32,437 bases of DNA, from IMG/VR virus record IMGVR_UViG_3300034061_003620, positions 1 through 32,437 of that record; one strand, given 5' to 3'. This DNA is from a virus. Numbering within the stretch: position 1 is the first letter of the stretch; each line of letters starts with the position of its first letter. Under the pieces are notes generated by a model. It ran no database searches and had not been told where the DNA came from. It was given only the letters and a program-made list of their open reading frames with translations. A program made the translations under genes and the position numbers. Positions 22,031-27,801 of this stretch are shown here, piece by piece.

Positions 22031-22617
22031 TCCCCCGCCCTGCGGTGACGATCGGTCGGACGGGCTTCGCAGTCACCACGTGGAACCCGGCGGACAAACG
22101 CAGCACGGTCAATTTGTCGAATGGTGACCGGACGGCCACGGGCGACGGGACGGCCAGCTATGGCCTTGTGCGCTCCACCACGTCCAAGTCGACCGGCAAG
22201 TGGCACTTCGAGGTGACCTTCGCGGCCCTTGGCGGGGCGTCGGACTCCACCCCGGCCGCTGGCCTTGCGCCTGCCGGAACGTCGCTGACGTCGAACCCGG
22301 CGTCGTCCGGGCTAATCGAGGTGGCGGTCAACATCACCCCGGGCGTTTCGCGCGTCTGGTTCGCCGGTTCACCGACCGATGGCGTCGACAACCTCGGGGC
22401 CGGGCAAGTCGTCGGCTTCGACGTGGATCTGGACACCGAAGAGCTTTGGTATCGCGTCGGGCCTTCGGGGACCGAGCAGGGGCCGTTCTCGTTCTCCAGC
22501 CTGACCGGCCCCTACTTCATCTGCGGCAACGTCCGGGTGAACGCGCAGGTGATCCTCAACACCGGCCGCGAGACGTTCCTGACCCCGGTCAAGTCCGGCT
22601 TTTCCGCCTGGGGCTGA
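22027..22617 (+). CDS. SPRY/concanavalin-like phage tail protein
   Basis: This 196-aa protein starts at TTG 22027, overlapping the previous stop, and begins IPRPAVTIGRTGF. The core looks like the SPRY/B30.2-type beta sandwich of phage tail proteins: NLSNGDRTATGDGTASYG, STGKWHFEVTFAAL, VVGFDVDLDTEELWYRVG and a closing FICGNVRVNAQVILN strand. Such modules bind surface ligands. It is probably a receptor-binding or fibre-tip protein following the fibre gene. The TTG start rests on the overlap and on the lack of another start before the SPRY core. Confidence 0.65.
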   Translation: MIPRPAVTIGRTGFAVTTWNPADKRSTVNLSNGDRTATGDGTASYGLVRSTTSKSTGKWHFEVTFAALGGASDSTPAAGLAPAGTSLTSNPASSGLIEVAVNITPGVSRVWFAGSPTDGVDNLGAGQVVGFDVDLDTEELWYRVGPSGTEQGPFSFSSLTGPYFICGNVRVNAQVILNTGRETFLTPVKSGFSAWG

Positions 22618-22643
22618 CCCCTTCCTGACATTCGGAGCCCGCC

Positions 22644-23198
22644 ATGATCCTGACCAAGGACGGCCAGACCTTGCCCTATGGCCAAGACGTCACCTTCGAG
22701 GTGGACGGCGAGGAATACGTCATCTCGTGGGCCTCTCTGGTGGCTTCGGAGGATGCGAGGGAACAGGCCGGGGTGGTTGTGGTCGATCCTGCCGCCCCGA
22801 CCCTCGCCGAGGCCAAGGCCGCCAAGAGCCGCGCTGTCACCGCCAAGCGGGAAGCGGTGTTCTCCGCAGGCTACACCCCTGCCACCGGCCCCCTCGCCGG
22901 TCACACCCTGCAATGCCGGGACGTTCAAGACCGGACGAACTGGCTAACGTCGGCGGTCGGTTACTCTGCCGCTGTCCAAGCCGGGGCGGGCAATGTCGCG
23001 GGGGCCACGTTCCGCACCCAAGACAACGAGACCGTCACCATCACCTATACCGAGGCGGCGACCGTCCTGCTCCAGGGGATGCAAATCTGGGGCGCTGACA
23101 TCATGCAGCGGTCGTGGGAACTGAAAGACGAAATCGACGCCGCCGAGGATCAAGCCGAACTCGACGCCATCGACGTCAACACCGGCTGGCCCGAGTGA
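22644..23198 (+). CDS. DUF4376-like tail accessory protein
   Basis: This 184-aa protein begins with a small N-terminal domain (MILTKDGQTLPYGQDVTFEV) and a C-terminal helical part with AKAAKSRAVTAKREAVFSAG and LQCRDVQDRTNWLTSAVGY, the pattern of DUF4376 proteins. These are encoded next to tail fibres and are thought to be fibre assembly chaperones or tip components. A GGAGCCCGCC ribosome-binding region precedes ATG 22644. Confidence 0.65.
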   Translation: MILTKDGQTLPYGQDVTFEVDGEEYVISWASLVASEDAREQAGVVVVDPAAPTLAEAKAAKSRAVTAKREAVFSAGYTPATGPLAGHTLQCRDVQDRTNWLTSAVGYSAAVQAGAGNVAGATFRTQDNETVTITYTEAATVLLQGMQIWGADIMQRSWELKDEIDAAEDQAELDAIDVNTGWPE

Positions 23199-23199
23199 C

Positions 23200-23562
23200 G
23201 TGTCCCGGTTCACGGATGCCCAAGTCGAGGCTTTCGATGACGGGATCCACCTGATCACACCTCTGGCCTACGAGCTGTTCTTTCTCGGGTCGGGCCTGAT
23301 CATCGAAGCCCCGGCCGGGTTCTGGTCGGACGGTGTGAGCCTTCGCGGCCCCCAATGGTTCCGGCGCGTCCTTCGGCGGATCATGCCCATCGATCGCATG
23401 AAGCGCGCCGCCGTCGTCCACGACCTGACCCGCAGAGATCGCCGCTGGCACAAGCTCCACGGTGACTATGCCTTCTGGGAGGCCATGGGCGTCGACCGCG
23501 TACCGACCTTCTGGCGAACGGTGGCGACCCTCGCCGTCCTGCTCAACTTCTCCCGCTACTGA
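23200..23562 (+). CDS. DUF1353 family protein
   Basis: This is a 120-aa protein with GTG start at 23200. It has the DUF1353 pattern: a GFWSDGVSLRGP motif (about 42-53), a helix with AAVVHDLTRRDRRW (about 68-81), and GDYAFWEAMGVDR (about 88-100). The conserved HD and D residues suggest a metal site, but the family's activity is not established. DUF1353 genes commonly sit between the tail fibre and lysis genes, as here. Confidence 0.75.
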   Translation: MSRFTDAQVEAFDDGIHLITPLAYELFFLGSGLIIEAPAGFWSDGVSLRGPQWFRRVLRRIMPIDRMKRAAVVHDLTRRDRRWHKLHGDYAFWEAMGVDRVPTFWRTVATLAVLLNFSRY

Positions 23563-23578
23563 CCGAAAGACCTAGGCC

Positions 23579-23872
23579 ATGAACGAAGCCGCGTGGATCG
23601 CACTTGTCATCGGGTGCATCGGCGTCCTGCTGAACATCGTCGGGATCGCTGTTGCCTACGGCATCCTCCAGGGGACCGTGAAGGCCATCGACAGCCGCGT
23701 GAAGGCTCTTGAGGCCGAGATCGGCACCCTGAACGAGCTGAAGGTCACCGTGGCCGAAGTGAAGACGTCCCTCGCCTTCCTGGTGGAGCAGTTCAAGGAC
23801 TTGAACGCCTCGATCCGGTGGATGCGCGAGCCCGCCGCCGCCAAGCGCCAAACCCGGGGAACCCAGCCATGA
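23579..23872 (+). CDS. Membrane-anchored coiled-coil protein, lysis region
   Basis: This 97-aa protein has one N-terminal membrane helix (about 5-29, AWIALVIGCIGVLLNIVGIA) followed by a predicted coiled coil (about 33-78, KALEAEIGTLNELKVTVAE) and a basic C-terminus. It lies immediately before the holin candidate and overlaps it. The layout resembles hemolysin XhlA-type proteins that assist holins in other phages. Role as holin partner is an inference. Confidence 0.65.
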   Translation: MNEAAWIALVIGCIGVLLNIVGIAVAYGILQGTVKAIDSRVKALEAEIGTLNELKVTVAEVKTSLAFLVEQFKDLNASIRWMREPAAAKRQTRGTQP

Positions 23873-24135
23873 CCCTTCCGCCACGCTTTGAACGTGTCGT
23901 CTCTGCCCTCGGCGACCTTGCCCGGCCTGCCGTCCTCTACCTCGCCGCCCTGTCCTCGGCCATCGCCACCGTCGCCATTGTCTTCCTCGGCCTCGACCTG
24001 ACGGCTGGCGCTTTGTTCATCGGCACGGCATGGGGCGGCGTGGCCGTCCTCTACGGTGCCAAGGCCGCCGAGGTCGCGGCCATCAAGAAGCGCGACGCCG
24101 AAATCGAGATCGCGCGGTCCAACCGCGAAGCCTGA
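23869..24135 (+). CDS. Holin candidate (two membrane segments)
   Basis: This is an 88-aa protein; ATG 23869 overlaps the previous stop. It has two hydrophobic segments, about 20-42 (AVLYLAALSSAIATVAIVFL) and 47-68 (GALFIGTAWGGVAVLYGAKA), and a charged C-terminal tail (IKKRDAEIEIARSNREA). Size, topology and position right before the endolysin fit a class II holin, which opens the inner membrane at the programmed time. The endolysin lacks a signal peptide, so a large-pore holin is needed. Confidence 0.72.
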   Translation: MTLPPRFERVVSALGDLARPAVLYLAALSSAIATVAIVFLGLDLTAGALFIGTAWGGVAVLYGAKAAEVAAIKKRDAEIEIARSNREA

Positions 24136-24161
24136 CCTCCCCACACAATCGGAGCCTGCCC

Positions 24162-24851
24162 ATGACGCGCGCCGCCATGTTCGCTGCCGTGCGCCCTTTT
24201 GCGCCCGGTGGCCGGTTCACTCCCGAGATGGTCAAGGCCGGTGACGCCTTCGCCGACGCGCTGGGACTGCCGAGGGAGGAGGCCAGGCCCTTCGACGGCA
24301 AGATCACCGCCCGGATCGCCGCCGAGCTACTGGCACACGAGGCTATCGTTCTCGAGGCCTATCTCGACAGCGTGAAGGTGTGGACCTGGGGCGTCGGTGT
24401 CACCAACGCATCCGGCCATGACGTTTACCCCCGCTACAAGGACAACCCCCAGACCGTGGAGAAGGCGCTGGAGGTGTATCTCTGGCTCCTGCGGGCCAAG
24501 TATGCCCCGGCCGTGGTGGAGGCCTTCGACGGCTTCCCCCTGACCGAAGAACAATACGCCGCCGCCCTCTCGTTCCACTACAATACCGGGGCCATCGGTC
24601 GGGCCTCGTGGGTCAAGTCGGTGAAGGCCGGCAAGATCGAGCTGGCCCGCGCCGAGTTCATGCAGTGGCGTCGCCCTGCCGAGATCATCCCCCGCCGCCG
24701 TGCCGAGTGCGCCCTGTTCTTCGACGGCAAGTGGTCGGCGGACGGCACCACCACGATCTGGCCGGTCAGGAAGCCTTCCTACTCCCCGGATTGGTCCAAG
24801 GGCCGCAAGGTCAACGTCATGGCCGATCTGGAGAAGGCGCTGGCGTCGTGA
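24162..24851 (+). CDS. Endolysin, GH24 lysozyme (T4 type)
   Basis: This 229-aa muramidase has the GH24 catalytic spacing: Glu60 (HEAIVLEAY), Asp69 (LDS) and Thr75 (WTWGVGVT), the same 9 and 6 residue steps as Glu11, Asp20 and Thr26 of T4 lysozyme. LSFHYNTGAIGRASW and MQWRRPAEIIPRRRAE are also family-typical. An N-terminal extension of about 45 residues (FTPEMVKAGDAFADALGLP) is unrecognised. There is no signal peptide or SAR segment. I chose ATG 24162 because the longer frame from 24030 would overlap the holin. Confidence 0.92.
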   Translation: MTRAAMFAAVRPFAPGGRFTPEMVKAGDAFADALGLPREEARPFDGKITARIAAELLAHEAIVLEAYLDSVKVWTWGVGVTNASGHDVYPRYKDNPQTVEKALEVYLWLLRAKYAPAVVEAFDGFPLTEEQYAAALSFHYNTGAIGRASWVKSVKAGKIELARAEFMQWRRPAEIIPRRRAECALFFDGKWSADGTTTIWPVRKPSYSPDWSKGRKVNVMADLEKALAS

Positions 24852-24931
24852 CCAACAAGCTCGCCCTCTACGCCGCCGCCATCGTGTTCGCCGTGGCGGT
24901 GTTCGTCATCCTGCGGAGACTGTGCCGATGA
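24848..24931 (+). CDS. 27-aa single-membrane-segment peptide in the lysis cassette
   Basis: GTG 24848 overlaps the endolysin stop (GTGA) and the TGA at 24929-24931 overlaps the next ATG at 24928. The product (MTNKLALYAAAIVFAVAVFV then ILRRLCR) is one membrane helix with a basic C-terminus. Both junctions support translation. It might tune holin timing, as a pinholin-like or antiholin peptide, or only couple translation to the spanin gene. Confidence 0.5.
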   Translation: MTNKLALYAAAIVFAVAVFVILRRLCR

Positions 24932-25251
24932 CTGCGATCCTGACCTTCCTCGCCCGCCTCCCCTGGCAGATCAAGGTGTCCATAGCGGTCGCCATCTGCC
25001 TCGCCGGGTTCTGGGCCGCCTTGTCCTATCAGACCGCCCGTGCCGACCGCGCCGAGGCACAGGCCCGCCAATCCCGCGTCGTGGTGGACGCCCTTGATAC
25101 CGTCGCCACGCAAACCCCCATCATCCGCTCCGAACAAGAGGAGAAGCAACGTGCGGTCGATCAAATCCAAGGTGCTGATCAGCGGCTTCCTGATGGCTTC
25201 GGCCGCGAGCTTGAGCGCGTGCGCCAGCAGCGGAGTGCAGATCCCCGATAG
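24928..25251 (+). CDS. i-spanin (Rz-like)
   Basis: This is a 107-aa protein with an N-terminal membrane helix at about 16-35 (KVSIAVAICLAGFWAALSY) and a periplasmic charged helical domain (ADRAEAQARQSRVVVDALD, EEKQRAVDQIQ). The gene is preceded by the lysozyme and contains the start of a lipoprotein gene in another frame, the classic Rz/Rz1 layout. With the outer spanin it fuses inner and outer membranes at the last step of lysis. Confidence 0.8.
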   Translation: MTAILTFLARLPWQIKVSIAVAICLAGFWAALSYQTARADRAEAQARQSRVVVDALDTVATQTPIIRSEQEEKQRAVDQIQGADQRLPDGFGRELERVRQQRSADPR

Positions 25252-25438
25252 CCTGCGGACGCCCTGTGTTTCGACCGTCGATGTCTCGACTGCGGAAACG
25301 GTCGGTGACCTTGGCCGGGCGATCATCCAGGGCGACGGCGACCTTCGCGTCTGCGAGGCCCGCCGCTCTGCCGTGGTGGCTATCGCCGAGGGCCAGCGCC
25401 CGTGGTGGGCACGACTTAGGCCACACGACCCGGGCTAG
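25151..25438 (+). CDS. o-spanin lipoprotein (Rz1-like), overlapping the i-spanin gene
   Basis: This 95-aa product starts at GTG 25151 with GAGGAG about 8 bp upstream, inside the i-spanin gene in another frame (101-bp overlap), and runs beyond its end. It has a lipoprotein signal of 23 residues with lipobox LSAC (Cys24). The mature part is not proline rich but is short and charged, with IPDSLRTPC and a second Cys. It would anchor in the outer membrane and bind the i-spanin. The nested-then-extended gene order fits overlapped spanins. Confidence 0.78.
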   Translation: MRSIKSKVLISGFLMASAASLSACASSGVQIPDSLRTPCVSTVDVSTAETVGDLGRAIIQGDGDLRVCEARRSAVVAIAEGQRPWWARLRPHDPG

Positions 25439-25504
25439 TCCGCAAACCCTGCGGAGAATACCCCGCACAATCTCCGCGTCGAGCCCCCGCTCCGCACCCC
25501 TCGC

Positions 25505-25534
25505 GCCCCCGTTGCCCCAACCGGCGACGGGGGC
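25505..25534 (+). terminator. Strong hairpin after the lysis cassette
   Basis: A 12-bp stem with one G-T pair (25505-25516 with 25523-25534) encloses loop CCAACC. The T run after it is weak (GTCGTCATATCT). It lies in a 129-bp gap after the spanin and probably limits late readthrough into the accessory region. The gap is otherwise empty. Confidence 0.6.
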
Positions 25535-25567
25535 GTCGTCATATCTGAACCCTGACAAGGACCGATC

Positions 25568-26770
25568 ATGGCCCTGACGTTCACACCGGCAGAGACGGCA
25601 GACGGACCCATATGGGAGGACACGACGCTCCTGTCGTTCGCCACCGAACGAGAGCTGCGGATCATTGAGGCCTACCAGGAACACGGGACGCATCAGAAAG
25701 CCGCCCGGGCCATGGGATGCGCGGTCAGCAACATCAGCGACGCCATCGGCAAGCTCAAGAAGCGCGCGGCCAAGGCAGGCTATGCCCCCGGCCATTTCGT
25801 CCACGGCGTCGCCCCCGGCAACCGCATGGGCAAGGTCACCATCCAGCGAGGGCCGGGCGGATCGATCGAACGGACATGGGAGCGCCAGAGCCCGGAAGAC
25901 CTCAAGAACCAGGCGGTCATCGAGGCCATCCGCGAAGCCGCTGACGACCTCCCCCGTCTGCCGGCGCTACCCCTTCCCGCCGACACCCTGTCGTCGCTGC
26001 TGAACCTCTACGTTTTCACCGACTACCATTTGGGCATGAGGGCATGGGCCGAAGAGGGCGGGGCCGATTGGAACCTGGAGATCGCCGAGGGGCTGATCGT
26101 CCGGGCTTTTGAGCACATGGTGGCCTCTGCCCCGGCCGCGCGGGTCGCCGTGGTCGGCCAGCTTGGCGACTTCCTCCACACCGACAGCCTGATCAACGTC
26201 ACCCCGACAAGCCGCCACGTCGTGGACACAGCGGCCCATTACAAACAGGTGGTCCGGGCGGCGATCCGCATCATGCGCCGGATCATCGACTTCGCCCTGC
26301 ATCGCCACGAAAGCGTCGTGGTCATCAACTGCGAAGGCAACCACGATATCATCGGCGGCGGGATCTGGCTTCCCGAGGCCATCCGCCCCTACTACGAGAA
26401 CGACCCACGGGTCTCGTTCATCGAAAGCTCCACGCCCTACTATGCCTACGAGTGGGGCGCGACCATGCTGGCCTTCCACCACGGCCACATGAAGAAGCTG
26501 GAGTCCCTGCCCCTCGTCTTCGCCGAGCGTTACCCGGAAATCTGGGGCAGGACGAAGAAGCGGTACGCCCACGCCGGGCACTATCACCACGAGGTGGACA
26601 AGAAGGACGTCGGCGGGATGCGGGTCACGCAACACCCGACCCTGGCACCGAACGACAGCCACTCAGCGCGAGGCGGCTATCCCGCCAACCAGCAAACGTC
26701 GGTGATCACCTATCACCAGCGGTTCGGCAAAGTCGGCGAGACTGTCGTGACGCCCGAGATGCTCGCCTGA
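25568..26770 (+). CDS. HTH domain fused to a metallophosphoesterase
   Basis: This 400-aa protein joins two parts. Residues 24-70 look like a helix-turn-helix (RELRIIEAYQEHGTHQKAARA and AVSNISDAIGKLKKR). Residues 147-385 carry the calcineurin-like metallophosphoesterase signature: TDYHLG (Asp152, His154), GQLGDF (Asp201), CEGNHD (Asn258, His259), HHGH (about 304-307) and GHYHHE (His338, His340). All metal ligands are present, so it should be active on phosphodiesters, for instance DNA or nucleotides. Similar HTH-phosphoesterase proteins occur in other phages, with unknown substrate. It lies between lysis and attachment regions, between hairpins, where cargo genes are common. Confidence 0.8.
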   Translation: MALTFTPAETADGPIWEDTTLLSFATERELRIIEAYQEHGTHQKAARAMGCAVSNISDAIGKLKKRAAKAGYAPGHFVHGVAPGNRMGKVTIQRGPGGSIERTWERQSPEDLKNQAVIEAIREAADDLPRLPALPLPADTLSSLLNLYVFTDYHLGMRAWAEEGGADWNLEIAEGLIVRAFEHMVASAPAARVAVVGQLGDFLHTDSLINVTPTSRHVVDTAAHYKQVVRAAIRIMRRIIDFALHRHESVVVINCEGNHDIIGGGIWLPEAIRPYYENDPRVSFIESSTPYYAYEWGATMLAFHHGHMKKLESLPLVFAERYPEIWGRTKKRYAHAGHYHHEVDKKDVGGMRVTQHPTLAPNDSHSARGGYPANQQTSVITYHQRFGKVGETVVTPEMLA

Positions 26771-26820
26771 CAACAGATAGGTGATCAAAAGGCCCCGCCT
26801 TGATCACACATAGATGATCG
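26701..26820. promoter_or_regulatory. Cluster of four TGATCA-centred sites, operator-like
   Basis: Sites resembling ATAGGTGATCA occur at 26703-26713 (minus orientation, perfect), 26777-26787 (plus, perfect), 26801-26811 (minus, two mismatches) and 26810-26820 (plus, two mismatches). Sites two and three form an inverted repeat, GTGATCAA 26781-26788 and TTGATCAC 26800-26807. The first is inside the end of the phosphoesterase gene. This looks like a multi-site protein-binding region or a hairpin. Confidence 0.4.
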
Positions 26821-26821
26821 C

Positions 26822-26856
26822 AGCCCCTCGTCCCCTCACCGGGGCGGGGGGCTTTC
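26822..26856 (+). terminator. Rho-independent terminator after the phosphoesterase gene
   Basis: AGCCCC (26822-26827) pairs with GGGGCT (26848-26853), with an inner stem formed by CCCC and GGGG, followed by TTT at 26853-26855. It ends the transcript of the HTH-phosphoesterase gene. Confidence 0.6.
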
Positions 26857-26920
26857 ATGCGTCTGTGACGGCCCCTCTGGTTCCGTTGGGCTATAGCGCC
26901 ACTATCAGAACAGGTGGTGA

Positions 26921-26958
26921 ACATTAGGGTTTGAACGGCTACCGAACACCGCTAATGT
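26921..26958. promoter_or_regulatory. Inverted repeat upstream of the HNH gene
   Basis: ACATTAG (26921-26927) is repeated inverted as CTAATGT (26952-26958), with partly paired GGTTTG and CGAACACC inside. It lies in the 257-bp gap 26771-27027, which has no gene besides these sites. It could be an operator, a weak hairpin or part of the HNH promoter region. Confidence 0.35.
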
Positions 26959-27027
26959 CGGGCCGACGAAGCGTCTTGCACACGCTCGCCGACCCTAACC
27001 ACAGCCGCCCGTAGGAGGGGCGACGCC

Positions 27028-27576
27028 ATGGCTACTGACCCTATTGATGAAGTGCTGTCCGATGTCCACCTTCGCCTGGGGGTGGAGGAACGGTTCTGGC
27101 CCAAGGTCATGCGGCCGATGGACTGGACGTCGTGCTGGGAATGGCAGGGTGCCAAGCGCCGCCTCGGCTATGGCCGGTTCAAGACCAAGAGCTACACAAC
27201 CGTCTCTGCGCACCGGCTGTCCTATGCGCTCTACTACGGCGTCAGCCCCGGTGAGATGCACGTCTGCCACCGTTGCGACAACCCTCAGTGTGTGAACCCG
27301 GAGCATCTGTTTCTCGGCACGAACGCCGACAACGTGGCCGACAAGGTCGCCAAGGGTCGGGCAGTCGGGCGTGATCAGCGCGGCGAACGGAACGCGGCCG
27401 CGAAGCTGACGGCAAGGGCGGTTGACGAGATACGCGACTTGATTTCAGCCGGGCACAAGAACACGCACATAGCCGCTCGCTACGGCGTGACGCACCAACT
27501 GATCAGTCGGATCAGGCGGGGCCGGTCGTGGGTGGTGGGGATGGAGGGTGTCGAACCCCCGACCTCCTGCGTGTGA
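27028..27576 (+). CDS. HNH endonuclease with C-terminal helix-turn-helix
   Basis: This 182-aa protein has a strong AGGAGG-type ribosome-binding site. The HNH domain spans about 35-115: CWEWQGAKRRLGYGRF, then MHVCHRCDNPQCVNPEHLF, LGTNADNVADKVAKGR. A C-terminal HTH follows (AAKLTARAVDEIRDLI, NTHIAARYGVTHQLIS). This is the layout of phage HNH nucleases that behave like homing enzymes or assist packaging. The last 15 residues (GMEGVEPPTSCV end) are encoded by the antisense of a tRNA-Val, so the natural C-terminus may be near RGRSWVV. The stop lies in the tRNA anticodon loop. Confidence 0.85.
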   Translation: MATDPIDEVLSDVHLRLGVEERFWPKVMRPMDWTSCWEWQGAKRRLGYGRFKTKSYTTVSAHRLSYALYYGVSPGEMHVCHRCDNPQCVNPEHLFLGTNADNVADKVAKGRAVGRDQRGERNAAAKLTARAVDEIRDLISAGHKNTHIAARYGVTHQLISRIRRGRSWVVGMEGVEPPTSCV

Positions 27577-27607
27577 AGCAGGCGCTCTCCCGTTGAGCTA
27601 CATCCCC
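27533..27607 (-). tRNA. tRNA-Val (anticodon CAC), complete with CCA
   Basis: The minus strand folds as a full cloverleaf: acceptor stem GGGGATG with CATCCCC, D-arm GCTC/GAGC, anticodon stem CCTGC/GCAGG with loop TTCACAC, T-arm GGGGG/CCCTC with loop TTCGACA, discriminator A and an encoded CCA. The anticodon CAC reads the Val codon GTG. It overlaps the HNH gene end by 44 bp on the other strand. It may be phage-borne, the host gene at an att junction, or both; int lies 195 bp away. Confidence 0.93.
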
Positions 27608-27801
27608 GGTTCCGTTGAACCAGCCGACCGACCCTAGCGCCTTGTTTTCACGAAGCCGCACGACTCCGTGTGAACGAGTAGCGCGTCCCGGAAAAGGCCG
27701 TCATAACTGGCGAAAGCGCCGATGTTCCCCGCGAACAAGCGACGAACACGATAGCAACATCCGGTGCAAAGTGGGCAGGTGACCCGGAGAGCAACTAGGG
27801 T
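27608..27801. other. Putative attachment region between tRNA and integrase
   Basis: This 194-bp gap has no gene. It starts with the inverted repeat GGTTC/GAACC (27608-27621) beside the tRNA 5' end. On the minus strand GCTAGGGT (27631-27638) with TTCGTGA (27648-27654) loosely resembles a Caulobacter-type promoter, which could serve the tRNA. Similar short units (CGAACAAG and CGAACACG near 27740-27760) may be integrase arm sites. GGTTCCGTTG also occurs at 26879-26888, before the HNH gene. The core att sequence cannot be fixed from this window alone. Confidence 0.4.

Noticed and set aside
26879-26900. Promoter with GCTATAGC as the -10 element before the HNH gene
   Set aside because: The octamer fits the Caulobacter-type -10 at seven of eight positions, but no -35 of the TTGACG type is at the right distance. 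The octamer is also palindromic, so I do not list it as a promoter.
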